A stretch of 64,000 nt of DNA from Actinomyces sp. HPA0247 (GCA_000411415.1 KE150452.1:370265-434264); one strand, 5' to 3'; counted from the stretch's first letter, positions 42,416-51,151 are shown. The notes: generated by a model from the letters alone, not told the origin. A program made the numbers and translations.

Positions 42416-44107
42416 CTACTGCTCGGTCACGACCGGAACGATCATAGGACGACGATGCAGGCGCCGCGCAACCCAGCGACCGATCACGCGACGCATCGCC
42501 TGCTGCAGGATGTAGGGGTCCTGACCGCCGGGTGCCGCAGCATCCTTGAGCGCCTGGGTGACGTCGGGGAGAATCTCCTCGAAGACCGAGTCGTCCTCGG
42601 CCATGCCGATCGCGCGGATCTCCGGGCCGGCCAGCACCATGCCCGAGTCGTGCTCGACGACCGCAAAAATCGAGATGAAGCCCTCCGAGCCCAGGGTGCG
42701 GCGGGTCTCCAGTTCATCTTCGGAGATCTCTCCGATCGAACGGCCGTCCACGTACACGTACTCACACGGCACGACGCCCGACACGCGCGCGACGCCATCC
42801 TTCAGGTCGACCGTCACCCCGTCCTCCGCCAGGACCACATTCTGCGGATCCATGCCGGTCTTGACGGCCAGCTGGCCGTTACCGACCAGGTGGCGAACCT
42901 CGCCGTGAATGGGCATCACGTTCTTGGGCTGAACGATGTTGTAGCAGTAGATGAGCTCGCCGGCGCTCGCGTGGCCGGACACGTGTACCTTCGCGTTCTC
43001 CTTCGACACGACGCGCGCACCCAGGCGGGTCAGGTCGTTGATGACGCGGTACACGGAGTTCTCGTTACCGGGAATCAGCGAGGAGGCCAGCACAACCATG
43101 TCGCCGGGCTCGATCGTCACGGTGCGGTGCGACCCCACCGACATGCGCGACAGGGCCGCCATCGGCTCGCCCTGAGAACCGGTCGCCATGTAGACACGCT
43201 CGGAGGGCGGCAGCTCGCTAATTCCCTTGAGGTCCACGATGAGGCCCTCGGGGATCGACAGGTAGCCCTTCTCCTCCGCGATGCGCATGTTGCGCTCCAT
43301 GGAGCGGCCCACGAAGGCCACACGACGCCCGTGATGGGCGGCCGCGTTGATGACCTGCTGGACGCGATGCACGTGCGAAGCGAAGGACGCGACGATGATC
43401 TGGCCACTCGCCTCGCCGAAGACCTGATCGAGCACCGGGCCAATCTCGCGCTCGGGCGTAATGAATCCGGGCACCAGCGCGTTCGTGGAGTCCACCATGA
43501 ACAGGTCGACACCCTCCTCGCCCATGCGGGCGAACGCACGCAGGTCGGTGAGGCGACGGTCCAGCGGCAGCTGATCCATCTTAAAGTCACCCGTGATGAG
43601 GACGTTGCCTGCATCCGTGCGCACGAAGACCGCGAGCGCATCGGGGATCGAGTGGGTGACAGACACGAATTCGAGGTCGAAGGGGCCGACGGTGAGGCGA
43701 TCGCCCTCGGCGACGACATTGAGACCCGGGTCGGACAGGCGGTGTTCACGCAGCTTGGGGGCGACGAAAGCCAGGGTCAGATCGGATCCGTAGATCGGGA
43801 TGTCGCCTCGCAGCTTGAGCAGGTAGGGCACGGCACCGATGTGGTCCTCGTGACCGTGGGTGAGGACGAGGCCGACGACGTCGTCCATGCGGTCCTCAAT
43901 CCACGAGAAATCCGGCAGGATCAGGTCGACGCCGGGCTGTGTCTCTTCGGGGAAGAGAACACCACAGTCCACGACCAGGAGTTTGCCCCGGTACTCGAGG
44001 ACGTTCATGTTGCGGCCGACCTCGCCGAGACCTCCCAGCGGGATCACTCGCAGTGCGCCCTCTTCCAGGGGCGCGGGTTCGCTGAGGTTCTCGTACAAAG
44101 ACTTCAT
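42416..44107 (-). CDS. rnj: Ribonuclease J
   Basis: Beta-CASP metallo-beta-lactamase RNase with 5'-3' exonuclease and endonuclease activity in rRNA and mRNA processing. 563 residues from the ATG at 44107; longer frame starts add an unconserved stretch. Opening LRVIPLGGLGEVGRNMNVLEY, zinc motif LTHGHEDHIGAVPYLL near residue 81, SHVHRVQQVINAAAHHGRRV in the beta-CASP part, ATGSQGEPMAALSRM, and HVSGHASAGELIYCYN. The C-terminal RNase J domain follows. No ribosome binding site; CAGACT 6 bases upstream is a weak -10. Confidence 0.95.
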   Translation of the reverse strand: MKSLYENLSEPAPLEEGALRVIPLGGLGEVGRNMNVLEYRGKLLVVDCGVLFPEETQPGVDLILPDFSWIEDRMDDVVGLVLTHGHEDHIGAVPYLLKLRGDIPIYGSDLTLAFVAPKLREHRLSDPGLNVVAEGDRLTVGPFDLEFVSVTHSIPDALAVFVRTDAGNVLITGDFKMDQLPLDRRLTDLRAFARMGEEGVDLFMVDSTNALVPGFITPEREIGPVLDQVFGEASGQIIVASFASHVHRVQQVINAAAHHGRRVAFVGRSMERNMRIAEEKGYLSIPEGLIVDLKGISELPPSERVYMATGSQGEPMAALSRMSVGSHRTVTIEPGDMVVLASSLIPGNENSVYRVINDLTRLGARVVSKENAKVHVSGHASAGELIYCYNIVQPKNVMPIHGEVRHLVGNGQLAVKTGMDPQNVVLAEDGVTVDLKDGVARVSGVVPCEYVYVDGRSIGEISEDELETRRTLGSEGFISIFAVVEHDSGMVLAGPEIRAIGMAEDDSVFEEILPDVTQALKDAAAPGGQDPYILQQAMRRVIGRWVARRLHRRPMIVPVVTEQ

Positions 44108-44206
44108 GATGCCAGTCTGCCACGTTGGCGCCCTTTTACCCGCATCGGGAGCCACGTTGGACAGGTCGGTCCCCTCACATTTGGCGTCATCGGGCGCGAT
44201 CGCGGG

Positions 44207-44881
44207 TCACTGGTCGTGCAGGCGTCCGCCTTCCATGGCGTAGCAACGGTCGGCGAAACGCTGCGCCTCGGACTCGTGGGAAACGACAAGGACGGCCGTT
44301 CCACGATCGGCGGCGTCACGCAGGAGGGTCAGGACGGCGGTCGCGTTCGCGTTATCGAGGCCTGCTGTAGGCTCGTCCGCCAACACGATCGAGGGTTCCA
44401 TGAGGAGGGCGCGCGCAATCGCCATGCGTCGTAGTTCTCCGCCCGACAGCTCGGTGGGCTTGGCATCGGCAAGGTCGGTCAGTCCCACGGCGTCCAGCAG
44501 CTCGCGCGCACGGCCTGCCGACGCCTCGTCTGCGCTGTAGAGGATCGAGGGCAGCAGCACGTTGTCGAGGACACTCAGGGCCCGCAGGGCCGTATTGCCT
44601 TGGGGGACGAGGCCGATGCGCGCGTTGCGCAGCCGGGAGCGCTCCTCGTCGCGCAGCGAGTACAGATCCGTTCCCTCGACACGCACGTGTCCAGCCGTGG
44701 GCGTGAGGATCCCGGCGAGCATGGTCAGCAGGGTGCTCTTACCGCTGCCCGAGTGGCCAGAGATGACGGTCAGTTGCCTCTCGTCCAGGCCAAAATCCAG
44801 CGGGTGGACCGCGGTGAAGACCCGCTTTCCTCCGCGTGCCCTGGCGAACTCTTTCGACACACTCGTTGCCTCGATGATCAT
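44207..44881 (-). CDS. ABC transporter ATPase, LolD/MacB type
   Basis: 224 residues; ATG one base after the preceding permease stop, with GGGGAG upstream. Walker A GHSGSGKSTLLTMLAG near residue 40, signature LSGGELRRMAIARALL near 143, Walker B SIVLADEPTAGLD near 164, H-loop VVSHESEAQ. The subfamily pairs with FtsX-type permeases that move lipoproteins, peptides or heme, or act as mechanotransmitters. Last gene of the five-gene DUF4418 operon; its two permease partners are just upstream. Confidence 0.9.
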   Translation of the reverse strand: MIIEATSVSKEFARARGGKRVFTAVHPLDFGLDERQLTVISGHSGSGKSTLLTMLAGILTPTAGHVRVEGTDLYSLRDEERSRLRNARIGLVPQGNTALRALSVLDNVLLPSILYSADEASAGRARELLDAVGLTDLADAKPTELSGGELRRMAIARALLMEPSIVLADEPTAGLDNANATAVLTLLRDAADRGTAVLVVSHESEAQRFADRCYAMEGGRLHDQ

Positions 44882-44882
44882 G

Positions 44883-46091
44883 TCACTCCCCTTCCTTCAG
44901 GGCCAGGCTGGCATCCATTGTTGTCACGTACCGCAGCGCTATCCACGAGGAGACGAGGGCGACAATGCCCACCGACGCGAGCGCCCCCAGAGCCAACAGC
45001 GCCAGCGTCAGCGCGGATGGCACGAGGAATCCGCCCCCCAGGCTCTGGTCGACGAGGCCGGAGAAGGACACGAGGAGGACACCCGAGATGATGATGCCGC
45101 CGACGCCTCCGAGGATGTTGACGCCGAGCGCCTCGCGGATGATGATGCCGGAGATCATGCGCCGGTGCGCGCCCATGGCGACGAGAGTGGCAAATTCACG
45201 CTTGCGTTCGGCGACCATCAGGACGAACAACAGGGTGATCATGAGCAGGCCGACGCCCCACGCGACGCCGATGAGGACGGCCACCGTGCGCGACGTCGAG
45301 TCCAGCGATTGCGCGATGCCGCTGACCATCCTCGTTGAGGTGGCGACCGCAACGCCGGGCACCTGCTGGTGGATCTGGGCGGCCACGGCCTCGGCGTCGT
45401 ATCCGGGCGCCACCTTGACCATCACCGAGGAGATAATCCGGTCGGTCTCAAGCATCGAATACTTGTTGAGGCCCTTGCGCAGCGAGGAGTCGATGACCTT
45501 CTTCGCAGTCTCGAAGTTCATGTAGACCGCGTTGTCGAGGGTCGACCCGGTCGCGTCGAACTGGCCGACGACCCGCAGCGTGTTGTCGAAGAGCTGGAAG
45601 TTGTTGGGGTCGTTGGCCAGCACGTTGGCTCCGACGATCACCTCATCGTCTCCCAGTTGTGTTCGCCCCACCGCGTCCCTCATCCACGGCTGGATCGTGA
45701 AGTCGGTGGCGGGATCGTAGGCGATCACCTGGTAGCGGCCCGAGCAACAGCTCGCCCTCGCCGAGGCCAGGAAGAGCTGGGAGGACGCAGCTTCGACCCC
45801 GTCGACGGCGGCCACCTCATCACGAGTCGCCGCATCCATGTAGAAGTATGACGGCTCGGCGCTCACCAGGAACGTCTGTGCGTCAAAATCGGTATCGGCC
45901 TCGGCGGGGGTGACCATGATGTCGGCTCCCAGGCGCGACTGGACCGTGCGCAGGCCGTGTTCGATCCCCTGGACGATAAGGGTCCCTCCGAAAATCGTCA
46001 TCGTCATGAGCATGGAAAAGAGGACGAGGGTCCCCGTTCGCACGGGGTACCCGCGCAGGTTCATCCACGGAAGTCGCGAGCGCGACAGCAT
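44883..46091 (-). CDS. FtsX-type ABC permease
   Basis: 402 residues; ATG with GGAGG 9 bases upstream. Classic MacB/FtsX plan: one N-terminal transmembrane helix (TLVLFSMLMTMTIFGGTLIV), a large extracytoplasmic domain of about 215 residues, and three C-terminal helices. The outer domain contains SARASCCSGRYQVIAYDP with adjacent cysteines, candidate metal or disulfide sites. Paired with the next permease gene as a heterodimer. Such permease pairs occur in P19/FTR1-type iron uptake loci of other bacteria; here the link rests only on the operator-like site upstream. Confidence 0.85.
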   Translation of the reverse strand: MLSRSRLPWMNLRGYPVRTGTLVLFSMLMTMTIFGGTLIVQGIEHGLRTVQSRLGADIMVTPAEADTDFDAQTFLVSAEPSYFYMDAATRDEVAAVDGVEAASSQLFLASARASCCSGRYQVIAYDPATDFTIQPWMRDAVGRTQLGDDEVIVGANVLANDPNNFQLFDNTLRVVGQFDATGSTLDNAVYMNFETAKKVIDSSLRKGLNKYSMLETDRIISSVMVKVAPGYDAEAVAAQIHQQVPGVAVATSTRMVSGIAQSLDSTSRTVAVLIGVAWGVGLLMITLLFVLMVAERKREFATLVAMGAHRRMISGIIIREALGVNILGGVGGIIISGVLLVSFSGLVDQSLGGGFLVPSALTLALLALGALASVGIVALVSSWIALRYVTTMDASLALKEGE

Positions 46092-46118
46092 TGCGTCATT
46101 CCTCCTTGACCATCGTCC

Positions 46119-47309
46119 CTAGATCAGGACCGTTTTCTGTCCGCGCACCACGCGGCTTACCCGAACGAGGGCGAGGCGCGTTCCCACGATCCCCACACAG
46201 GTGACTGCGGCTATCGATACACCGGCGAGGGGCAGTGACGTCCCGGGGGCGGTGAGGACCTCGAGGAGGCTTCCATCACCCACAACAGGCAGGGCAAGGG
46301 CTATCAGCGCCACGCCCGCGAGTGCACCCACCGCGTGGAGTAACGCGGATTCACCCAGCATGACGCGACTGATGATGCCATGCGATGCCCCGATCGAACG
46401 CCAGACGGTGAGTTCGGCACGGCGTTCGTTCATGAGACTCACCTGTACGACGACGAGAGCGCCGAGCAGCACCACCCAGATGGCGCCGAGGACCCCGATC
46501 GCGAGCCCGCGGTGGGATCGAATGCCCGAGGCAGTGTCGACGAGGGCTTCGCTGCTACGCACGGCCCTCACCTTACGCACGTAGAGGTTGATCCAGTTCG
46601 TGACGCTCTCGATAGTGTCACTGCCCGACGTGCGCACAAGCGCCGCCGAGTAATCGGAGCTCGGGTCAACGGTGGCGTCGATGTCTTTGCCCGCCGCGCG
46701 GGCACCCGCGACAATGTCGGAGAGAGTATCCATACTGACGAAGACAGCGTTATCCAGCTCCGAGCCAGTGGCGAGCAGATGCGCGTTGATCGGGCGCTCC
46801 TCGCCAAAGACGGAGAGGGTCTGCCCCTCCGCCCCGGGGACAGCACTACCCACCGCGACGCTCCCGCGGGGCAGGGACGCCCGCTCCCCCTCGCGCATCC
46901 AGGGACCCAGCACGAAATCCGTCTCCGGTTCGAATCCGACAATCCACCGAGTGGAGCCATCGGAGAGCGTCTCTGAGACGTACAACTGGTGAGACACCGA
47001 GGCGATGTCCTCGTTCGAGGACATGCGCGCCAGAGCCGAGCGCGGCTGGTGGCAGCCCACGGGAGTACCGAGCATGAGGAGGCGCTTCTTATCCACCTGA
47101 TTCAGGCAGCTCGTCGGGTAGACGACGAGGTCGGCACCGAGCCGCCGCTCGGCAAGGGACAGTTCGTTCCTCGCGGCAGCGACAAGAATGAACCCTCCGA
47201 AAACACACGCCGCCTGCGCGAGCGCGAGGAAGATGATGACGACGGACCGGAGCGGATGCGCCTGAGCGTTCGCGAGAGGAACGCGGCGCAGGGACAGGGC
47301 ACCCTTCAT
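46119..47309 (-). CDS. FtsX-type ABC permease, second subunit
   Basis: 396 residues from the ATG at 47309, overlapping the DUF6273-like stop as ATGA. Same topology as its partner: N-terminal helix (VVIIFLALAQAACVFGGFILV), extracytoplasmic domain of about 220 residues, three C-terminal helices. The outer domain carries SCLNQVDKKRLLMLGTPVGCH, with cysteines spaced for a disulfide or metal site. It resembles the partner permease in plan and in segments such as LGADLVVYPT and GSELDNAVF (versus LGADIMVTP and GSTLDNAVY), indicating an old duplication. Confidence 0.85.
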   Translation of the reverse strand: MKGALSLRRVPLANAQAHPLRSVVIIFLALAQAACVFGGFILVAAARNELSLAERRLGADLVVYPTSCLNQVDKKRLLMLGTPVGCHQPRSALARMSSNEDIASVSHQLYVSETLSDGSTRWIVGFEPETDFVLGPWMREGERASLPRGSVAVGSAVPGAEGQTLSVFGEERPINAHLLATGSELDNAVFVSMDTLSDIVAGARAAGKDIDATVDPSSDYSAALVRTSGSDTIESVTNWINLYVRKVRAVRSSEALVDTASGIRSHRGLAIGVLGAIWVVLLGALVVVQVSLMNERRAELTVWRSIGASHGIISRVMLGESALLHAVGALAGVALIALALPVVGDGSLLEVLTAPGTSLPLAGVSIAAVTCVGIVGTRLALVRVSRVVRGQKTVLI

Positions 47310-48187
47310 CGGGTCCCCTCGCCGGTCCCCACAACATCGATCCAGAGGGCGGGGCGAACCCCGTACTGCAGATCGACGTTTGCCCCGCTGAGCGACGGCG
47401 TGCCCGAGGCATCGACGAATTGCGTGGCGAACCCGTAGGTTCCGGGAGAGCGCAGCCACCAGTCGGCGGTCCCGTCCTCGGACACGCTCAAAGGGCTTTC
47501 CGCGGCGTGCTCGGTGACGGGGGCAGCACCGATGTCGCTACGCGCGGCCGGGGTGTTGAAGTAAATGACGCTCTCGGTCTCGCTCAGCGCGAAGACCCGA
47601 TCATCGGTCGGCGCACCGCCGCTGGCACCGGTGATGGATTGGTCCGCGTTCTCGTTATGCACCGTCTCGATGAGGCCACGCTGAACGGGGGTAAACGCTG
47701 CCTCGTAAAACTCCCCGTTCATCCACGCGCGCAGATCGGAATGTTCCCATGTGATGTCCTCGAAGGGCACGTGGTGATACTGGCGGGCCTCGAGGACATC
47801 CGCGCTCAGCAGCAGCAGCTGGCCATCGATCTCATCGAGAACGATCCACCGAATCGGCTCGGCCCCATTGGACGTGTCGCCATCTTGCTCGTAGGATCCA
47901 AACTCGATCGTGTCACCTTTGGACGCGCGGCGGTACGGCAGCGCCGGATCGACATCAACGAGGGCCTGCGCGCGCTGCGCAGCATCGCTGTAGCGTCCCA
48001 ACGAATGGAAGATCTCGTAGGCGCCCTGGGCATCCCCGGCCTCGTCAAGGGCGACGGCCTGACGGTAGCGCATCGCATTGCGCGCGACGACCGTCAGAGC
48101 GATAGCGAGCGAGAGCACAAGGAGGACCGCGCCAATGCGCACGGTTTTCCGTCGAAGTAGGGCCCTCACGCCGTCATTGTCTCCCAT
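47306..48187 (-). CDS. DUF6273-like membrane-anchored protein
   Basis: 293 residues from the ATG at 48187, 13 bases after the DUF4418 gene. One N-terminal transmembrane helix (IGAVLLVLSLAIALTVVA) is followed by a short TPR-like helical hairpin (YRQAVALDEAGDAQGAYEIF) and an extracytoplasmic domain. That domain has EPIRWIVLDEIDGQLLLLSA, WMNGEFYEAAF, ADWWLRSPGTYGFATQF and YGVRPALWIDV, the hallmarks of DUF6273 domains, usually found in cell-surface proteins of Gram-positive bacteria. Its place inside an ABC transporter operon suggests an accessory or sensor role. Function unknown. Confidence 0.75.
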   Translation of the reverse strand: MGDNDGVRALLRRKTVRIGAVLLVLSLAIALTVVARNAMRYRQAVALDEAGDAQGAYEIFHSLGRYSDAAQRAQALVDVDPALPYRRASKGDTIEFGSYEQDGDTSNGAEPIRWIVLDEIDGQLLLLSADVLEARQYHHVPFEDITWEHSDLRAWMNGEFYEAAFTPVQRGLIETVHNENADQSITGASGGAPTDDRVFALSETESVIYFNTPAARSDIGAAPVTEHAAESPLSVSEDGTADWWLRSPGTYGFATQFVDASGTPSLSGANVDLQYGVRPALWIDVVGTGEGTR

Positions 48188-48200
48188 CTGGGCGTATCCG

Positions 48201-48626
48201 TCAGGCGGAGGTCTTCTGGTCCTTCTTGAAGGACGCGACCAGCGCCCCAATGCCACTACCGGCGACCAGGACGCTCATGATGCGCACAAAAGGCTGGAAA
48301 ACCGTGTGGCAGCGCATCGTCTTCATCATGCACAGCGGGCAGATGCCGCCGGGAATAAAGAAAACGACGACGCTGGCGATCACCGCGAGCGCGAGCAGGG
48401 CCAGGCGTACGGGCTTGTTCTTCACAAGGGCGGAAGCGCCGTAGAGCGCGATGAGTCCAACTGCGCTGCCGGCCACCATGTTCTGGCACTGATGGCAGTG
48501 CATCCACGTACCGTCGGCCCGTTGCTCGCACGCCGAAAAGACGGTCACCCCTCCGGCGAGCAGCAGCGCACTGAGGGCGGCAGGAACCAGGGGGATGATA
48601 ACGTCCTTCTTTGCCACGGTATCCAT
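48201..48626 (-). CDS. DUF4418 four-helix membrane protein
   Basis: 141 residues with four transmembrane segments. Two cysteine clusters face the membrane surface: SACEQRADGTWMHCHQCQN in the first loop and GGICPLCMMKTMRCHT in the second (CxxC-like plus His). This arrangement fits DUF4418, found beside FtsX-type ABC permeases in iron-linked loci. Metal or redox handling is inferred from the cysteine/histidine pattern. First gene of its operon; a strong promoter with an operator-like repeat lies 40-70 bases upstream. Confidence 0.85.
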   Translation of the reverse strand: MDTVAKKDVIIPLVPAALSALLLAGGVTVFSACEQRADGTWMHCHQCQNMVAGSAVGLIALYGASALVKNKPVRLALLALAVIASVVVFFIPGGICPLCMMKTMRCHTVFQPFVRIMSVLVAGSGIGALVASFKKDQKTSA

Positions 48627-48661
48627 TCCTTGCAGACACAGTCAGTGTTGGTGAACTTTAC

Positions 48662-48680
48662 TTAGGTATATTAAACCTTT
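48662..48680. promoter_or_regulatory. DtxR/IdeR-like inverted repeat
   Basis: TTAGGTATATTAAACCTTT has the core AGGT-N7-ACCT of iron-dependent DtxR/IdeR operators, and its left arm TTAGGT is exact; the outermost right bases differ. It covers the -10 of the DUF4418 operon promoter, the standard position for repression. Match is by eye to the known 19-bp consensus (11 of 19 positions). Confidence 0.55.
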
Positions 48681-48697
48681 ATTTCAGGCATCGTCAA
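48668..48697 (-). promoter_or_regulatory. Sigma-70-type promoter of the DUF4418 operon
   Basis: Minus-strand TTGACG (48692-48697) and TAATAT (48668-48673) with an 18-base spacer, about 40 bases before the first start codon. It is the clearest -35/-10 pair in the window and lies in an unusually AT-rich patch. Confidence 0.7.
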
Positions 48698-48737
48698 CGA
48701 TCGCTATCTCTTCCTTAATATGCCAAGAAGAGACACG

Positions 48738-48767
48738 TCGCCCCCGCCGAATAATCGACGGGGGCGA
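48738..48767 (-). terminator. Hairpin after dapA
   Basis: TCGCCCCCG (48738-48746) and CGGGGGCGA (48759-48767) pair over 9 bases, 7 bases beyond the dapA stop. A T/C-rich stretch follows on the minus strand. Confidence 0.7.
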
Positions 48768-48773
48768 TACGTA

Positions 48774-49670
48774 TCAGAGCAGGCCAGCGGCGCACAGGGC
48801 GCGGCGCAACGCCGACACCTCATCATCGCTGATTCCAACCATCGGCAGGCGCACGGCCGGGCTATCGATAACGCCCTGGAGCCACAGCGCGTACTTCGCC
48901 ATGACCGCCCCCTGGCCACCGCCCATAATGGCGTGCACAAGGGGACGCAGCGAATACGACAGCTCACGGGCCTCCCACACCTGATCGGAGTCGAGCAGCT
49001 CGATCATGCGGCGGTAGTGGGCCGAGGCCACGTGCGTCACCACCGAAATGAAGCCCGAGGCGCCACCCGTCATCCACGCGAAGTTCAGGCCGTCATCACC
49101 CGAGTAGTACTCCAGGCCCGTGCGGTGCATACGCTCCACACCGGTCTCCACGTCACCCGTGGCGTCCTTGACGCCCAGGATGCGCGGATGCTGGGCGAGG
49201 ATATCCAGTGTCGAATCAGAAAACGCGATGCCCGTACGACCCGGAATGTCATAGAGCATGACGGGCAGATCGGTCGCATCCGTCACGGCGCGCACGTGCG
49301 CACGCAGGCCCTCCTGGGACGGACGATTGTAGTACGGGGACACGATGAGCAGACCGTCCGCTCCGTGCTCCTGGGCGCCCTCGCCGATACGCACCGCGTG
49401 CGCAGTATCGTTCGAACACGCGCCACACAGGATGAACGCGCGATCTCCTACCGCCTCACGGACGGCGTCCGTCAAGTCATTCTTCTCCGGCTGATGAGTC
49501 GTCGGCGACTCACCCGTCGTGCCGGACAGCAGGATCGTGTCGCATCCCTCGTCGACCAGCTTGATCGCCAGGCGCTGCGCGGATGGCAGATCAATCTCAC
49601 CGGTGGCGGTCATCGGCGTGACCATGGCGGCTGCGAGGGAACCGAAGCGGCGGGGAGGAATGTTACTCAT
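48774..49670 (-). CDS. dapA: 4-hydroxy-tetrahydrodipicolinate synthase
   Basis: Condenses pyruvate with aspartate semialdehyde at the start of the lysine/DAP branch. 298 residues from the ATG at 49670 (an ATG 9 bases further up adds MER). LLSGTTGESPTTHQPEK holds the GTTGE anion site, LYDIPGRTG the catalytic Tyr near 140, and ILGVKDATGD the Schiff-base Lys near 168. TATCAT lies 7 bases before the ATG, so it may have its own leaderless mRNA in addition to read-through from the dapB side. A hairpin follows. Confidence 0.94.
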   Translation of the reverse strand: MSNIPPRRFGSLAAAMVTPMTATGEIDLPSAQRLAIKLVDEGCDTILLSGTTGESPTTHQPEKNDLTDAVREAVGDRAFILCGACSNDTAHAVRIGEGAQEHGADGLLIVSPYYNRPSQEGLRAHVRAVTDATDLPVMLYDIPGRTGIAFSDSTLDILAQHPRILGVKDATGDVETGVERMHRTGLEYYSGDDGLNFAWMTGGASGFISVVTHVASAHYRRMIELLDSDQVWEARELSYSLRPLVHAIMGGGQGAVMAKYALWLQGVIDSPAVRLPMVGISDDEVSALRRALCAAGLL

Positions 49671-49677
49671 GCGCTCC

Positions 49678-49683
49678 ATGATA
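49678..49683 (-). promoter_or_regulatory. -10 hexamer before dapA
   Basis: Minus-strand TATCAT, then 7 bases (GGAGCGC), then the dapA ATG. Unlike the other candidates the spacer contains GGAG, so either a leaderless or an ordinary start is possible. Confidence 0.4.
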
Positions 49684-49774
49684 CGCACGCCCCTGTACTC
49701 CGGGCACGACCGGCTCGAACGTGGACAGACAGCACCGCCGCCCGCCCGCGTGGGATCGCTCGCGCCGTGGGCCC

Positions 49775-50317
49775 TTAGTCGCGCTCGGCCCACCACATGT
49801 GCTGCGTAGGCCCATCGCCCAGCACGCGCACCGCGCCGGAAGGCTCAAAACCAGCCGACGTGTAAAAACGCTGACGCTCCTCATCATCCACGCCAACCCA
49901 CACGCGCAACTGGCCACTCGTCAAGTCAGCAACAGCCGCCAGCAGGCGCGACGCGTGTCCCGAGCGGCGGAAGTTCTTCTCCACCGTCAGCTCGTACACC
50001 TGCGTGGCGGCCACCGCACCGTCGCCCGGCTCAGCGCAGTCAGCCGAGGTGGCCCCGGCCTCGTCGGGGCCCGCGAGTGCGAAACCGACAACGGTATTGC
50101 CGTGGAGGGCGACGAGGAGGGCAGTACCCGCGGGCCGCGGAGAGGCCAGCGTCGCCTCCCATTGGGCGGCGAGGGCCTCTTCCGTAATGCCCTGGGCGTC
50201 AAGGGCGGCCTGCCCCATGAGGGAGCGCCAAGCCTCGGCCTGCAGGCGAGCAATCGCGCGCGCGTCGCCGCCCTGAGCGGGGCGCACGGAGCGGTCGGGG
50301 CCGACGGGCGAGCTCAC
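49775..50317 (-). CDS. GNAT-family N-acetyltransferase
   Basis: 180 residues; GTG start shares GTGA with the dapB stop. GNAT fold: N-terminal VRPAQGGDARAIARLQAEAW, VALHGNTVVGFALAGP, the acetyl-CoA loop YELTVEKNFRRSGHASRLLAAV (R-R-x-G-x-A variant of Q/RxxGxG/A), and the C-terminal VDDEERQRFYTSAGF. The acceptor is unknown. Placement between dapB and dapA suggests co-expression rather than a pathway role, since neither lysine route here needs this type of enzyme. Confidence 0.85.
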   Translation of the reverse strand: MSSPVGPDRSVRPAQGGDARAIARLQAEAWRSLMGQAALDAQGITEEALAAQWEATLASPRPAGTALLVALHGNTVVGFALAGPDEAGATSADCAEPGDGAVAATQVYELTVEKNFRRSGHASRLLAAVADLTSGQLRVWVGVDDEERQRFYTSAGFEPSGAVRVLGDGPTQHMWWAERD

Positions 50318-51054
50318 AGGCCCATCACCTGATCGAGCCCGATCGTCAGGCCCGTGCGGCCACTCACGCGGCGCACGCCCAGGAGGACGCCGGGCATAAA
50401 GGACACGCGATCAAAGGAATCCGTGCGAATCACCAGCTGTTCGCCCGCGTTGCCCAGCAGGATCTCCTCCGAGGCGGTCAGGCCACGCAGGCGCACGGCG
50501 TGGACCGGAACCCCGTCGACGCGGCCGCCGCGGCTGCCCAGCTCATCGGTCTGCGTCGCGTCGGGCATCTCCCCCAGTCCGGCCTCGGCGCGGGCCTTCG
50601 CGATGCCGCGTGCGGTCGCCACGGCGGTGCCCGAGGGGGCATCCACCTTGGCGGGGTGATGCATCTCGATGACTTCAGCGGACTCGAAGTATGGGGCAGC
50701 CATGGCTGCGAACTTCATGGCCAGGACCGCACCCATCGCAAAGTTCGGGGCGATCAGGACGGCGCGCCCCGCGGCCTCGGCATGCTCGCGCACGCGCGCG
50801 TAGGACTCATCCGTCCAGCCGGTCGTGCCCACGACGACATCCACGCCCGCGTCGAGGAGCGCGTGCACGTTGGACTCGGTGACGCTGGGGATCGAGAAGT
50901 CAACGGCCACCTGCGCGCCGTTCACACTCTCGGCCGTGATCTTATCTCCCGCGTCGAAAAGCGCAACAACCTCCATATCCGGGGCGCCCGTCACCGCCTG
51001 GACAACAGTCGAGCCCATACGGCCCTTGGCTCCGGTCACTGCCACGCGAATCAT
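50314..51054 (-). CDS. dapB: 4-hydroxy-tetrahydrodipicolinate reductase
   Basis: NAD(P)H-dependent second step of the DAP/lysine branch. 246 residues from the ATG at 51054, with AAGGAG 8 bases upstream. Dinucleotide loop VAVTGAKGRMGSTVV at residues 4-18, VDFSIPSVTESNV, VVGTTGWTDES, and the active-site EMHHPAKVDAPSGTA. It overlaps the GNAT gene; dapA follows, so two adjacent pathway steps are linked. Confidence 0.95.
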   Translation of the reverse strand: MIRVAVTGAKGRMGSTVVQAVTGAPDMEVVALFDAGDKITAESVNGAQVAVDFSIPSVTESNVHALLDAGVDVVVGTTGWTDESYARVREHAEAAGRAVLIAPNFAMGAVLAMKFAAMAAPYFESAEVIEMHHPAKVDAPSGTAVATARGIAKARAEAGLGEMPDATQTDELGSRGGRVDGVPVHAVRLRGLTASEEILLGNAGEQLVIRTDSFDRVSFMPGVLLGVRRVSGRTGLTIGLDQVMGL

Positions 51055-51151
51055 TGCGCTCTCCTTCATGGGTTATGTGTTGTCTTCAGAGTATTCCCGC
51101 GCCAGCGAGGGCTCACGCGGATGGACAGGGGGTTTCTCACTCCCCCGTTTC

